From an uncultured Rickettsiella sp. (GTDB lineage Bacteria; Pseudomonadota; Gammaproteobacteria; Diplorickettsiales; Diplorickettsiaceae): 64,000 bases of DNA. Made by a program: the position numbers and the translations under genes. The notes under the pieces were generated by a model. That model was not told the DNA's origin. It was given only the letters and a program-made list of their open reading frames with translations, and made no database searches. The stretch covers positions 62,001 through 126,000 of the forward strand of contig CAMSHF010000002.1 of assembly GCA_947058615.1 (NCBI GenBank), in the 5' to 3' direction. This document shows, one piece after another, positions 27,183 to 37,159 of this stretch. Position 1 is the first letter of the stretch. Every line of letters begins with the position of its first letter.

Positions 27183-29641
27183 TAGAGTGTTCTTGATATA
27201 GAAACACGTTCATAAACTTCAATCATGTCACCCACCCGCACATCAGTAAAATTTTTAATGCCAATCCCACATTCCATACCATGACGAACCTCTGTCGTAT
27301 CCTCTTTAAAACGACGCAAAGAATAGAGTTCCCCTTCATGGATTACAACATTATTGCGTAATATACGAATAGGCGCATTACGCCGCACTAATCCTTCCGT
27401 TACCATACATCCGGAAATCACACCCAGCTTAGCTGAACGAAACACTTCGCGAATCTCGGCTAAGCCTAAAATATTTTCTTTTATTTGAGGAGCTAACAAT
27501 CCCTTCATATTATTTTTAACTTGATCGATAAGGTCATAAATAACGCTATAGTAATTCATTATTAAACCTTCTTTTTCTACCATTTTCTTTGCTGTTGCAT
27601 CAGCCCTAACATTAAAACCTAAAATTAATGCTTTCGAAGCCAAAGCAAGATTAGCGTCCGATTCAGTAATCGCTCCCACGCCCGCATACACAAGCTTTAT
27701 TTTAACTTCCGTCGTAGAAAGTTTATTCAATGCTTCTTGTAAAGCCTCAGCGGATCCTTGCATATCGGCTTTTAAAATAATATTTAATGTTTTAACTTGA
27801 CTTTCATCTAACTGGCCAAAAATATCATCAGTTTTGATCATGCGTTGCTGCGCTAATTTAGCTTCTCTTAATTTACCTTCTCGGAATAAGGCTATTTCTC
27901 GCGCTTTACGCTCATCCGCTACAACGACAGCTTCATCACCCGCAATGGGGACTCTCGACAAACCTAATACTTCAACTGGCATAGAAGGTCCCGCTGCTTC
28001 AACTAATTGACCTCTCTCATCAAGCAGTGCTCGAACACGACCATAAGCGGTACCTGCTAACAACAAATCACCTTTATGCAGCTTTCCTTGTTGCACTAAT
28101 ATTGTCACAACAGGCCCTTTTCCTCTATCTAAACGCGACTCTATGATGATTCCCTGAGCTAGGCCTTCTTTGGAAGCTTTCAATTCTAATACTTCTGCTT
28201 GTACCAAAAGTGAATCTAATAAATCATCAATGCCTTGACCTGTTTTTGCTGAGACAGGAATGAGCATGGTATCTCCGCCCCATTCTTCAGGATTCAGGCC
28301 CTGTTTAGCTAATTCATTTTTAATTCTGTCCAGATCCGCTTCAGGTTTATCAATTTTGTTGACCGCAACGACAATAGGAACATTAGCGGCTTTGGCATGT
28401 TGAATAGCTTCGATTGTTTGAGGCATAACGCCGTCATCTGCAGCAACAACTAAAACAACAATATCTGTTACTCGTGTGCCACGCGCTCGCATGGCTGTAA
28501 AAGCAGAATGACCTGGCGTATCTAAAAACGTAATCACTCCTTTGGGTACTTCAACATGATAAGCGCCGATGTGTTGTGTAATGCCACCTGCTTCTCCCTG
28601 AGTTACTTTGGTTCGTCGAATATAGTCTAAAAGAGATGTTTTTCCATGATCAACGTGACCCATAATGGTTACCACAGGTGGACGGGCTTGTAACTCACCC
28701 ATTTGTTGCTGTGTTGTATTCAGTAAACTTTCTTCTAATGCATTAGCGCTCAAAGGTTTAGCAACATGTCCCATTTCTTCAACAACGAGTATGGCCGTAT
28801 CTTGATCAATTGTTTGATTAATGGTTGCAATCATACCTAACTTCATTAACAGCTTAATAACTTCAGCGGCTTTAATTGACATTTTTTGCGCTAAATCACC
28901 CACTGTAATCGTTTCAGGAATTTCAACCTCATGGATGATGGCTACGCTTGGTTTTTCAAACTGTTGTTTTAAAAATTGGTCAGCTTGTTTGTGCTTACCG
29001 GTTTTTTTACGATAACGAAATTGTTCATCCGACTCATCTTCGAGTGGATATATTGCTTTATGCCGATATTTCGCCATTTCTTTTTCTTTTAGATTGCGAT
29101 TTTTATGTCTTTTCTCACGTTCCAATCTTTCTGTATTCGTGGGTAAGGCAATGATCACTTTTTCGTTAATTGGTTTAGACTTTTTTTCTGGATTTTCGGA
29201 TAGCGCTATGGATTTTTTATCCGGGGAGTTTTGCTCTTTTTCTTTAGTTTCTGTTTCATGAGATATGGCGGTTTCTTCATTGATTGGCGCATTCAGCTCA
29301 GCGGTTTTTTCTGCTTGAGTTTCGGGCACACTTAACTTTCCCTCAGCGGTTTTTTCGGCCTGATACGCTAATTTTTCAGCCTTCTTTTCTTTTGCTTCTT
29401 TAGCACGGTTTGTTTCTTCATCAACTAAACCTTCATTACTTTTTACATAAGTTCTTTTCTTGCGGACTTGAACTTTAATCGTCTTAGCTTTACCTGACGT
29501 ATCCTTTATTTTAAGTAAACTCGTGCTTTTACGAGTGCGCGTCAACGTAATCACTTTTTTAGGATTCTGATCCACAGAGGTTTCGTTCCCAAGTTCTTTG
29601 GACACTTTATTTGAAGTCTTATCTTTAATACTTTCTGTCAT
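27182..29641 (-). CDS. infB: Translation initiation factor IF-2
   Basis: A GTPase that brings formyl-Met-tRNA to the 30S subunit and promotes subunit joining. The 819 residues consist of a long charged, Lys/Glu-rich N-terminal region (~1-240), the N2 domain ([16 protein letters not shown]), the G domain with [19 protein letters not shown] and NKID, and domains II-IV ending in GDMIEVYE. It is slightly shorter than E. coli IF-2 (890), with the difference in the N-terminal linker. It lies between nusA and rbfA. Confidence 0.98.
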   Translation of the reverse strand: MTESIKDKTSNKVSKELGNETSVDQNPKKVITLTRTRKSTSLLKIKDTSGKAKTIKVQVRKKRTYVKSNEGLVDEETNRAKEAKEKKAEKLAYQAEKTAEGKLSVPETQAEKTAELNAPINEETAISHETETKEKEQNSPDKKSIALSENPEKKSKPINEKVIIALPTNTERLEREKRHKNRNLKEKEMAKYRHKAIYPLEDESDEQFRYRKKTGKHKQADQFLKQQFEKPSVAIIHEVEIPETITVGDLAQKMSIKAAEVIKLLMKLGMIATINQTIDQDTAILVVEEMGHVAKPLSANALEESLLNTTQQQMGELQARPPVVTIMGHVDHGKTSLLDYIRRTKVTQGEAGGITQHIGAYHVEVPKGVITFLDTPGHSAFTAMRARGTRVTDIVVLVVAADDGVMPQTIEAIQHAKAANVPIVVAVNKIDKPEADLDRIKNELAKQGLNPEEWGGDTMLIPVSAKTGQGIDDLLDSLLVQAEVLELKASKEGLAQGIIIESRLDRGKGPVVTILVQQGKLHKGDLLLAGTAYGRVRALLDERGQLVEAAGPSMPVEVLGLSRVPIAGDEAVVVADERKAREIALFREGKLREAKLAQQRMIKTDDIFGQLDESQVKTLNIILKADMQGSAEALQEALNKLSTTEVKIKLVYAGVGAITESDANLALASKALILGFNVRADATAKKMVEKEGLIMNYYSVIYDLIDQVKNNMKGLLAPQIKENILGLAEIREVFRSAKLGVISGCMVTEGLVRRNAPIRILRNNVVIHEGELYSLRRFKEDTTEVRHGMECGIGIKNFTDVRVGDMIEVYERVSISRTL

Positions 29642-29732
29642 GCTATGCTTCTCCTGCCAATATTTGACAGCTTCAAAAAACTACGTATTAGTCGCATCTG
29701 AATTTTATCTGGGCTTACACGAAGACTATTTA

Positions 29733-31331
29733 CTATTTCTTCTCTTCAGCAAACCAAGGAGCACGCGCTGCCATAATCAGTCTACCGGCTTCTTGGCGAT
29801 CTAATTCGATAATATCCAACAAATCATCAACAGCTAACTCAGCTAATGCTTCACGTGAAGAAACACCTTTTTTAGCTAATGCAATCGCTATTTCTTCAGT
29901 CATCCCTTCTAAGGAAAGTAAATCTTGATGCGGCTCTAACAATTTTTCATGATCGGTTGATGATGATTTTTGCTTATTCGCCACTTGTGCTGCTAACACT
30001 TCCTTAGCTCGATTTTGCAGAGCTTCTACTAATTCTGAGTCAAAATCTTCAATATCTAATAATTCTTGTTCTGATACATAAGCAATTTCTTCTAAACTTG
30101 TGAATCCTTCCCGTGCTAATATTTGGGCTATCTCTTCATCAATAGCAAGTTGTTCCATAAAAAGGTTTTGTAATCCTTCTGACTCTTTAACCACTTTTTT
30201 TGCCGCTTCTTCTACCGTGATAACGTTAATAATCCATCCCGTCAATTCACTGGCTAAACGTACATTTTGCCCATTACGACCTATCGCTTGCGATAACTGC
30301 TCTTCTTGCACCGCCACATCCATCACTTTAGTATCTTCGTCCACCACAATAGATGCGACCTCAGCAGGCGCCATTGCATTAATGGCCAATTGAACCGGAT
30401 TATCATCCCACAGCACGATATCAATTCGTTCGCCGGCTAATTCACTGGACACCGCTTGGACACGTGCTCCACGCATTCCCACACACGCACCTATTGGATC
30501 AATACGACCATCGTTAGTTTTAACCGCAATTTTTGCACGAGAACCGGGATCACGTGCTGCGCTTTTAATTTCAATCAGTTCTTCACCAATTTCGGGCACT
30601 TCTATCTTAAAGAGTTCAATTAACATTTCGGGGCGCGTACGGCTCAATAATAGTTGAGGACCTCGCACCTGTGGATTCACGGCATATAAATAACCACGTA
30701 ACCGATCTTCAGAACGCACTTCTTCGCGAGGGATCATCTCTTCACGTGGGACAAATGCTTCTACGCTCGCTCCTAAATCCACGATCAAGCCTTCTCGTGT
30801 AATACGTTTAACAATACCTGATAATAGATCACCGATTCGACGGGTATAAGCCTCAGCTATTTTGGCACGCTCAGCTTCTCTTAGCTTCTGAATAATAACT
30901 TGCTTAGCCGTTTGCGCTGCAATACGACCAAATTTATCCAAAGACTCTTCCTCTTCCGAATCTGAATCCAAAGACATACGCTCTTCTATCACATCGCCTA
31001 TTTGAATAGTTGGATTACGTTTTTTAGCCTCGCTTAAACGAATCTGTTTCAACGGCTCGAAACCTCCTCTCAATCCCTTTTGAGCGTTGCTCTCTCCTAA
31101 ACCACTGTCTTCTTCATCAGTTAAAAAATCATCACTAACTACTGTCCAAAAGCGAAAAGTTTCATAATCACCGGTACGACGATCGATAGCGACACGGACA
31201 TCGATGTCTTTACCTGTTTTTTTCTTAACAGCCACCGCTAAAGCGGCTTCTATGGCTTTAAAAACTAGCTCTTTATCAACATCTTTTTCATTAGAGACCG
31301 TCTCTGCCACTAATAAAATTTCTTTTTTCAT
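29733..31331 (-). CDS. nusA: Transcription termination/antitermination factor NusA, with acidic insertions
   Basis: Binds RNA polymerase and nascent RNA, controlling pausing, termination and antitermination. Order: N-terminal polymerase-binding domain (1-~150), S1 domain (~155-220, GIVKRITREGLIVDLG), two KH domains (DPIGACVGMRGARVQAV and AIGRNGQNVRLASEL), and two C-terminal acidic repeats. The 532 residues exceed E. coli NusA (495). The extra lies in the N-terminal domain: ~68-98 (DFLTDEEDSGLG onward) and an acidic LDSDSEEEESLD at ~121-132. Second gene of the rimP operon. Confidence 0.97.
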   Translation of the reverse strand: MKKEILLVAETVSNEKDVDKELVFKAIEAALAVAVKKKTGKDIDVRVAIDRRTGDYETFRFWTVVSDDFLTDEEDSGLGESNAQKGLRGGFEPLKQIRLSEAKKRNPTIQIGDVIEERMSLDSDSEEEESLDKFGRIAAQTAKQVIIQKLREAERAKIAEAYTRRIGDLLSGIVKRITREGLIVDLGASVEAFVPREEMIPREEVRSEDRLRGYLYAVNPQVRGPQLLLSRTRPEMLIELFKIEVPEIGEELIEIKSAARDPGSRAKIAVKTNDGRIDPIGACVGMRGARVQAVSSELAGERIDIVLWDDNPVQLAINAMAPAEVASIVVDEDTKVMDVAVQEEQLSQAIGRNGQNVRLASELTGWIINVITVEEAAKKVVKESEGLQNLFMEQLAIDEEIAQILAREGFTSLEEIAYVSEQELLDIEDFDSELVEALQNRAKEVLAAQVANKQKSSSTDHEKLLEPHQDLLSLEGMTEEIAIALAKKGVSSREALAELAVDDLLDIIELDRQEAGRLIMAARAPWFAEEKK

Positions 31332-31344
31332 AGCCTGCCTCCGA

Positions 31345-31803
31345 TTATTTATTCATTTCAGGCAATACATTCGCACGCAAAATATTATCCCACGTTAATA
31401 CTAATTCCTTCTCTTCTTGCTTCAACACTATCCCGGTGACTCCCACTGATTGTAAAAGCCCTTTAAATTTGCGTAGCTTATCGATAGGGGTCTGTGTAGA
31501 AACCCGTATTTTATGTCCCACATAACGCTGAAAATGCTCCTCTTTTATAAGAGGCCTATCCAAGCCTGGAGAAGAAACCTCTAAGTTATAGCGACCTGCT
31601 AAAGGGCTCTCTATATCCAATAACGCACTAATTTGACGACTTACACGCTCACAGTCAGCGAGCTTAATCCCTTTTTCACTGTCAATATAAACACGCAATA
31701 CACTGTGTTGGCCCTGAGTCAAATAGAGACAAGCCCATAGCTCGTAACCTAAGGCCTTAATCGTCGGTAATATTTTTGCTTCTACTGTCGAATTATTTTT
31801 CAT
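31345..31803 (-). CDS. rimP: Ribosome maturation factor RimP
   Basis: Acts in 30S assembly before S12/S19 binding. From the ATG at 31803 it has 152 residues; a TTG at 31815 would add four. Neither has a Shine-Dalgarno match, and in fact CCTCCT lies just upstream. Diagnostic stretches are RVYIDSEKGIKLADCERVS and LEVSSPGLDRPL. It is the first protein gene after the initiator tRNA, the same arrangement as metY-rimP-nusA in E. coli. Confidence 0.95.
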   Translation of the reverse strand: MKNNSTVEAKILPTIKALGYELWACLYLTQGQHSVLRVYIDSEKGIKLADCERVSRQISALLDIESPLAGRYNLEVSSPGLDRPLIKEEHFQRYVGHKIRVSTQTPIDKLRKFKGLLQSVGVTGIVLKQEEKELVLTWDNILRANVLPEMNK

Positions 31804-31853
31804 CGTCTTAATCAAAGGAGGCTTAGTATTATAAATTTACCCGTCTCCAAATA

Positions 31854-31877
31854 AAAAGCCCCTTAAATGGGGCTTTT
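31854..31877 (-). terminator. Intrinsic terminator after the initiator tRNA
   Basis: AAAAGCCCC (31854-31862) pairs with GGGGCTTTT (31869-31877) over a 6-nt loop. On the minus strand it ends in a T run, just below the tRNA-fMet 3' end. It lies between the tRNA and rimP, so rimP-nusA expression would depend on read-through or a second promoter. Confidence 0.85.
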
Positions 31878-31888
31878 ACGCAATAAAC

Positions 31889-31965
<77 letters not shown>

Positions 31966-31977
31966 ATAGCGGCACAG

Positions 31978-32007
31978 AGTATACTCTATTCCGTGTTGTA
32001 ATTACAA
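31978..32007 (-). promoter_or_regulatory. Promoter of tRNA-fMet
   Basis: Minus-strand TTGTAA (32002-32007) and TATACT (31978-31983), with an 18-bp spacer, placed 12 bp before the mature 5' end of the tRNA. A reasonable sigma70 match. Confidence 0.6.
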
Positions 32008-32179
32008 TGGGATAAGTGACTCTGATTATACCTTATAGAACTCACCCTAACCGTTGCTTGCTTAACCACTGAACACTCACATTTTTGCCCCAATACCACT
32101 CATTTTTTTGGCGCACCCACAAACCTTAATACCCTCTCACTAATGCCCAGTCTGGGTTCTGCATAAGGAACATCAAATA

Positions 32180-32456
32180 CTATCTTTTGGTAACTGTTGA
32201 CAAAAACGGGTGTCCATTAAAAGTCCATGTAGATTTTGCGCTAAAAAACTGATAATAAGCGTTGTAAACTTCTTTTTGAAGAAGATCTATATTGCTGTAA
32301 AAAATTTTTTGTGCCTAATTCATGTAAACTTTTATAAACTTGCCTCCAAGTTAATTTGTAAATAGATTTACTATTAAATCTGCAGAGATCCCTAACCCGC
32401 TTTTCTATTTCCTTTTTCTTAATGAAGGGTAAATGCCTTTGTCGACCTGTTACAAT
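32180..32456 (-). pseudogene. Decayed ORF of unknown origin in the 580-bp gap before the ankyrin gene
   Basis: Two overlapping minus frames read like one broken gene. The first (32456-32241, no start codon) gives RQRHLPFIKKKEIEKRVRDL and then YKLTWRQVYKSLHELG before a stop. The second (32314-32180) gives KIFYSNIDLLQKEVYNAYYQ and ends TKR. A shift near 32300 would join them. I cannot name the family. The rest of the gap (32008-32179 and 32457-32549) holds nothing I can identify. Confidence 0.35.
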
Positions 32457-32549
32457 TCATTATTCATGTTTATTAATTCTTTAATTCAAAATTACAAGCC
32501 TAAAAACTGTAAATAGTAAGGCGACTCAAGTTTAAATACGGCGTCTACA

Positions 32550-33956
32550 CTACAAAAATTTCCGACTTACACCACAAGCATCGAGCAAGTTTATTAGGTT
32601 TTTACCTTGTACTGTTTTATTGGATTGCCAATATACCTGCAAATAACTTTTTAACAAATACTTATAATCAGACAAAGTCAATAATTTTAAAATGGACTCC
32701 GCTTGTTTTAAATCACTTAAATTTTGTGTTAAATTTTGGAACAAAATAGCCGCTAGAAGTGTGGCTTTAGTCGCTGCTCGCGCTTTATTGCTGTAATAAA
32801 AACTCTGAATGCATTCCTCCAAAGCACGTTCTTTATCCCACGTTTGCCAATCTCGAAAAAAATTAAGCGCGTACCATTGATATTTTTCGTGTGAGCAAAT
32901 GATGTGACCATTTAAATTAATTGTCTGTAATAAAAATAATATGGCAGGAATACTCGCTTCGATGTTAGCCCAAGAGCAGTTACCAATAATTTGACCGGGA
33001 ATGGGTAGATTGGCTATGGCCACTAAACCCAAATGCTGCTTTATTCCGTGAGTCAAGAAATTACAGGATTGACGTGAATAAATTAATTTCTTACAAAACT
33101 CCGTATTCCAAGCAGATGGACGTTGACACTCGTAGATAACGACACTGCCTTCGCGCTGACTATTCTCCCCTCGATCACAACGAATCAAAAGATTTTTATA
33201 TTTAATTAACGCAATGGCATGGCCTTCATAAGCCACCGGTAATAGTAATAATTCTTGATCAAGTAAGGGGTTAATATACTGCGTATAATCATTAATATTA
33301 ATTGTATAACGTTGGTACTTGAGTAGGTTCTGCGCGTTAGAAAATGCAATAATCAATTTCTTCAAATTTTGGAAGTAAGGCCGTAGGTGACGTGAAGAAA
33401 AATTATTTCGGTAACGTTGTAATGAATTAAGTATCACATCCAGAGTAAACTCTAAAAAAAACCCTTCATAATTAATTTCTATAAAATGTCCTAAGACATT
33501 AACGATATCCACCTGACCTATTAACTCATAACGATGTCCAAGTAGCTTAGCCTGAATAAAATCTTGAGCAAAACTAAGTTGAGCGCCATATCGATAGAGT
33601 AATTTTTTTAATTGAATTTGCTGTCTAAGCAAAGGATAGACTAAAACAGGTTGCCCTGATAATGTATAAGCATTGGCATCGGCTTTATTGGCCAGTAGTA
33701 ACTCACATAAAGGGATATTATGATTATCTACCGCCCAATGTAATGCAGTTCGACCCGTAGTATCGATATTATTGATGTCGGCACCATATTCTAACAATAA
33801 AGCGACAACATCATGCTTATTGGCAATTGTTGCTTCAATTAAGGGGGAAAAACCATATTCATCGGTTTCTTCGATATCCGCACCAGCGAGTATATACTGC
33901 TCTACGCCCTCATAGGTACCCAACAAAATTTCCTGAGCGAAAGTAGGCTTTAGCAT
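32550..33956 (-). CDS. Ankyrin-repeat protein with a possible CE-clan protease-like domain; candidate secreted effector
   Basis: Of 468 residues, about 15-130 form three to four ankyrin repeats, best seen in DEYGFSPLIEATIANKHDVV and TTGRTALHWAVDNHNIPLCE. These are protein-binding surfaces common in Legionellales effectors. The C-terminal part is unfamiliar but has a suggestive series: H246 in EGHAIAL, D261 in IRCDRG, and Q322 with C327 in GQIIGNCSWAN. That His-Asp-Gln-Cys order and rough spacing match Ulp1/YopJ-type cysteine proteases or acetyltransferases. There is no signal peptide or membrane segment. It follows a 164-residue unknown gene by 2 bp, probably in one transcript. Effector status is inferred. 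Confidence 0.78.
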   Translation of the reverse strand: MLKPTFAQEILLGTYEGVEQYILAGADIEETDEYGFSPLIEATIANKHDVVALLLEYGADINNIDTTGRTALHWAVDNHNIPLCELLLANKADANAYTLSGQPVLVYPLLRQQIQLKKLLYRYGAQLSFAQDFIQAKLLGHRYELIGQVDIVNVLGHFIEINYEGFFLEFTLDVILNSLQRYRNNFSSRHLRPYFQNLKKLIIAFSNAQNLLKYQRYTININDYTQYINPLLDQELLLLPVAYEGHAIALIKYKNLLIRCDRGENSQREGSVVIYECQRPSAWNTEFCKKLIYSRQSCNFLTHGIKQHLGLVAIANLPIPGQIIGNCSWANIEASIPAILFLLQTINLNGHIICSHEKYQWYALNFFRDWQTWDKERALEECIQSFYYSNKARAATKATLLAAILFQNLTQNLSDLKQAESILKLLTLSDYKYLLKSYLQVYWQSNKTVQGKNLINLLDACGVSRKFL

Positions 33957-33958
33957 GA

Positions 33959-34453
33959 TTATCTAGCAAGGGTTACACTTTTACGTGCGCCTAAACCAAG
34001 ATTCTTTTGTAACCGATATTGATTTTGTAGACGTTTTTCGGGAAATTGCTCTTTCGCTTCAGAATTATCGATAGGATTTGCACTTATTGAAGGATCATCG
34101 CCACTAAATTGTTGACTATGGGCTAATAAAGGGTGCGATTGTATCGCTTCGCCAAGACCACAAGGATTCGACCTTTTTTTACCGAGTAAACTGTTGGGAT
34201 CCTCTGAATAAGGACAGAGACCAAATTTTTTTTGTCCATCGACACGTTCACGACGATCTTTATTAAACGCGGCTTGCAGATAGGCAGTCAATTCTTCAAC
34301 ACTGAGCGTAGCAACACCACCATTATCACTCTCGTCATCGTCTGAATCTACGGCATCAAGAGAGGATGGATAAAAAAATTCTACCTCAGCTGGCGCCAAA
34401 AATTCGTCGTCATGTTTTAAAAAAGGATTTTTATTCGTTAAATAATCCGTCAT
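33959..34453 (-). CDS. Unknown acidic protein upstream of the ankyrin gene
   Basis: I do not recognise this 164-residue protein. It is hydrophilic, with an acidic stretch (DAVDSDDDESDNGG, ~33-46), a short helix-prone segment (VEELTAYLQAAFNKDRRERV) and a disordered, Asn/Ser-rich second half ending in basic residues. There are no cysteine pairs, signal peptide or membrane segment. It stops 2 bp before the ankyrin gene, so the pair may function together, for instance as chaperone/effector or as two effectors. Confidence 0.6.
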   Translation of the reverse strand: MTDYLTNKNPFLKHDDEFLAPAEVEFFYPSSLDAVDSDDDESDNGGVATLSVEELTAYLQAAFNKDRRERVDGQKKFGLCPYSEDPNSLLGKKRSNPCGLGEAIQSHPLLAHSQQFSGDDPSISANPIDNSEAKEQFPEKRLQNQYRLQKNLGLGARKSVTLAR

Positions 34454-34539
34454 AATTTTTAATAGTAGAATTTGCTACTATTTTAACCTAAAACCCCCTT
34501 ACTTCACAGTATTAAAAAAACTATAAAAATTTAGTTGAG

Positions 34540-35568
34540 CTAAATATAATAGTGCTCAACCATCAACTCAGCAATTTGTACCGCATTTAAAGCGGCACCT
34601 TTACGAATATTATCGGCCACTATCCACATATCCAACCCCAACGGATGGGAAATATCCTCTCGAATTCGGCCTACCTTGACTTTATCGCTATCGAGATGCG
34701 AAATGGGCGTTGGGTAGCCATTATTAGCAGGCTTATCAATAACGGATACCCCAGGTGCCTTTTTTAATAATTGCCGGGCTTTATTCACACTAATTTTCTT
34801 CTTAGTCTCTATATGTACTGCCTCAGAATGTCCATGAAGCACAGGGACTCGGACAGCCGTAGGATTCACTTGAATTTCAGGGTCAGAAAAAATCTTTTGT
34901 GTTTCCCAGACTATTTTCATTTCTTCACGTGTATATCCATTTTCCTGAAAGTCATCAATATGCGGAATGATATTAAAGGCAATTTGCTGAGTAAATGATG
35001 CCTTTGGCGGCTTAATGGGCAAACCATTTAATAATCGGCCCGTTTGATCAATCAACTCTTGGAATGCCGCCTTACCCGCTCCGGAAACCGATTGGAATGT
35101 CACTATATTAATGCGCGTAATCTGTACGGCATCATAAATAGGTTTCAAAGCAACTAATAGTTGTATTGTCGAACAATTTGGATTGGCAATAATATAACGT
35201 TGTTTATAAGCGGCTAATGCTTCAGGATTCACTTCTGGAATCACTAAAGGAACATCGGTGTCGTAACGAAAATAGGGTGTATTATCAATAACCAGACATC
35301 CCTTTTGCGTGGCCTTAGGTACATATTCAGCAGAAACAGGGGATCCCGCCGTAAATATCGCGATATCCGCTTGCTTAAAATCGAATTCAACTAAATTAGA
35401 AACCTGCAATCCTTGGTCATTAAATTCCACAACCTCACCGGAAGAGCGTTCACTGGCAAGTAGATAGAGCTTATTAATAGGAAATTTTCGCTGTTGTAAA
35501 ATCGATAATACCGCTTGACCAACAAAACCGGTAGCACCAACTATGGCTAAATTAAATTTCTTGCTCAT
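34540..35568 (-). CDS. asd: Aspartate-semialdehyde dehydrogenase
   Basis: Reduces aspartyl phosphate to the semialdehyde, the branch point to lysine/diaminopimelate, threonine and methionine. It has 342 residues. NADP-binding AIVGATGFVGQ is at the N-terminus, the catalytic Cys is in NPNCSTIQL (~130), and VPVLHGHSEAVHIET carries substrate-binding residues. It overlaps the prmB 3' end by 17 nt. Confidence 0.97.
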   Translation of the reverse strand: MSKKFNLAIVGATGFVGQAVLSILQQRKFPINKLYLLASERSSGEVVEFNDQGLQVSNLVEFDFKQADIAIFTAGSPVSAEYVPKATQKGCLVIDNTPYFRYDTDVPLVIPEVNPEALAAYKQRYIIANPNCSTIQLLVALKPIYDAVQITRINIVTFQSVSGAGKAAFQELIDQTGRLLNGLPIKPPKASFTQQIAFNIIPHIDDFQENGYTREEMKIVWETQKIFSDPEIQVNPTAVRVPVLHGHSEAVHIETKKKISVNKARQLLKKAPGVSVIDKPANNGYPTPISHLDSDKVKVGRIREDISHPLGLDMWIVADNIRKGAALNAVQIAELMVEHYYI

Positions 35569-36496
35569 AATGAGTTAATTGCTCTTCTGTTAATAAAAAA
35601 ATTTCCGCATCACCATTTTCAAATTCTAACCAAAAAAAAGGAATTTGCGGATACCGTTCGATTAAAGCTTTTTTACTATAACCCACTTCTACAATTAAAA
35701 TACCCTTTTCTTTTAAAAATTTTTTAGCTTGTTTAAGAATTTGAATAACGAAATCTAGGCCATCTTTTCCTGCCGCCAAAGCAACAGCCGGTTCATGTTG
35801 ATATTCTAAGGGCAAGCTAGCAAATTCTTCAGCATCAACATAAGGAGGATTACTAATAATAATATCATAAAGTCGGTTATTTAAATTTTGAAAAAGATTA
35901 GAGTGTATTAAGTTTATTTGACCTTGTAACTTATGTTCTGCCACATTAATGGCGGCTACAGCTAACGCCTCTTTAGAATTATCCACCGCATCAATACGTG
36001 ATTCTGGCAAAGCATAAGCGCATGCAATAGCAATACAACCACTACCCGTTCCAATATCGAGTATGGTATTGACTCTTTGAGTATTTTGAATCCACGGGCT
36101 GAATTCACACTGAATTAATTCAGCGATCGGTGAACGCGGAATTAGCACACGTGCATCAACATAAAATGATAAATTAGCAAAACTCGCTTCATTGACTAAA
36201 TAAGCCGTAGGAATACGTTCTTCGACTCTCTGGCGGATATTTTCTATGAGTAAACGACGCTCAGCGAGACTCAAACTCGTCCCTAAAAAGCATGGATTTA
36301 AATACGAACCTAATTTTAGCGTAGACAATACTAAATAAATTATTTCATCCCAGGCATTATCGGTACCATGACCATAATAAAGGTTAGCCTTATTAAATTG
36401 AGTCAATCCCCAACGTAATATATCTTGTAGATGCCTAAATTCAAATAACGCTGCTTTAAGCGCTTCGTCAGAGATACGATAGGGTAATTTAGTCAC
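35552..36496 (-). CDS. prmB: Ribosomal protein uL3 N5-glutamine methyltransferase PrmB
   Basis: A SAM-dependent enzyme that methylates a glutamine of L3. It has 314 residues. The N-terminal helical domain is followed by a Rossmann methyltransferase with ILDIGTGSGCIAIA and the glutamine-binding ISNPPYVDAEE. AGKDGLDF is also typical of the HemK/PrmB group. The LIPRSPI segment and long N-terminus favour PrmB over PrmC. Its 3' end overlaps asd. Confidence 0.93.
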   Translation of the reverse strand: MTKLPYRISDEALKAALFEFRHLQDILRWGLTQFNKANLYYGHGTDNAWDEIIYLVLSTLKLGSYLNPCFLGTSLSLAERRLLIENIRQRVEERIPTAYLVNEASFANLSFYVDARVLIPRSPIAELIQCEFSPWIQNTQRVNTILDIGTGSGCIAIACAYALPESRIDAVDNSKEALAVAAINVAEHKLQGQINLIHSNLFQNLNNRLYDIIISNPPYVDAEEFASLPLEYQHEPAVALAAGKDGLDFVIQILKQAKKFLKEKGILIVEVGYSKKALIERYPQIPFFWLEFENGDAEIFLLTEEQLTHYEQEI

Positions 36497-36740
36497 AGAT
36501 TTTTTAAAATTTGAATAAACGTTTTATATTTAAACATAGGCCTACAGTAGAAACAATCAATAGATTACAACACAGAGAAAGATAAACTGAACTATCAAAA
36601 AAAGTTTTAGACTACTCAAATATTCCGCGCCGTTACTCGAAAAATCATGGTTTTTGATTCATACTAGGTAAAAAAGAATAGGCCTTTTAGGCAATGAGCA
36701 AACTGACTAAATGCTGTAGAAATTTTATAGGCAAATAAAG

Positions 36741-37106
36741 ATGGATAAAAAGATTTCGGAACTTCCTATCATAGATAGCCATATAAATAAAGCTTTCGCT
36801 AAAAATTCAAATAAAATTTTAAAAGAATTACTGAATCTATTTATAGAAGAAGCTCCGAAGTTACAATCGGAAATCAATTTAGCATTCCAAAAAAAGCAAA
36901 AAAATAAACTGGAAGATCTCTTACATAAATTAAAAGGCTCTTGTAGTTATTGTGGATGGATAAGGCTTAAGGCAGTCGTTAATCTACTAGAAAGGTCCAC
37001 ATCACAGAGTAACTATAATAAAGATTTACTTGATCAATTTAACCGGGAATTAAAAGCCTCTTTAGATACAGCAAGAAAGATTACACAAGTAAAAACCGAG
37101 ATTTAA
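36741..37106 (+). CDS. Orphan histidine phosphotransfer (Hpt) domain protein
   Basis: A 121-residue four-helix Hpt protein. The phosphoacceptor is H62 in LLHKLKGSCSYCG, matching the HxLKGs pattern, followed by the second helix LKAVVNLLERS. No kinase or response regulator is adjacent, so its partner in a multistep phosphorelay is elsewhere. Legionellales use such relays (LetS-type) for the switch to transmission. A 244-bp AT-rich gap upstream probably holds its promoter, but I see no clear one. Confidence 0.85.
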   Translation: MDKKISELPIIDSHINKAFAKNSNKILKELLNLFIEEAPKLQSEINLAFQKKQKNKLEDLLHKLKGSCSYCGWIRLKAVVNLLERSTSQSNYNKDLLDQFNRELKASLDTARKITQVKTEI

Positions 37107-37159
37107 ATCATTGCTGACATTCGCCCCTATCCAGTTATAAGCTAAATAGTATTTTTTCC

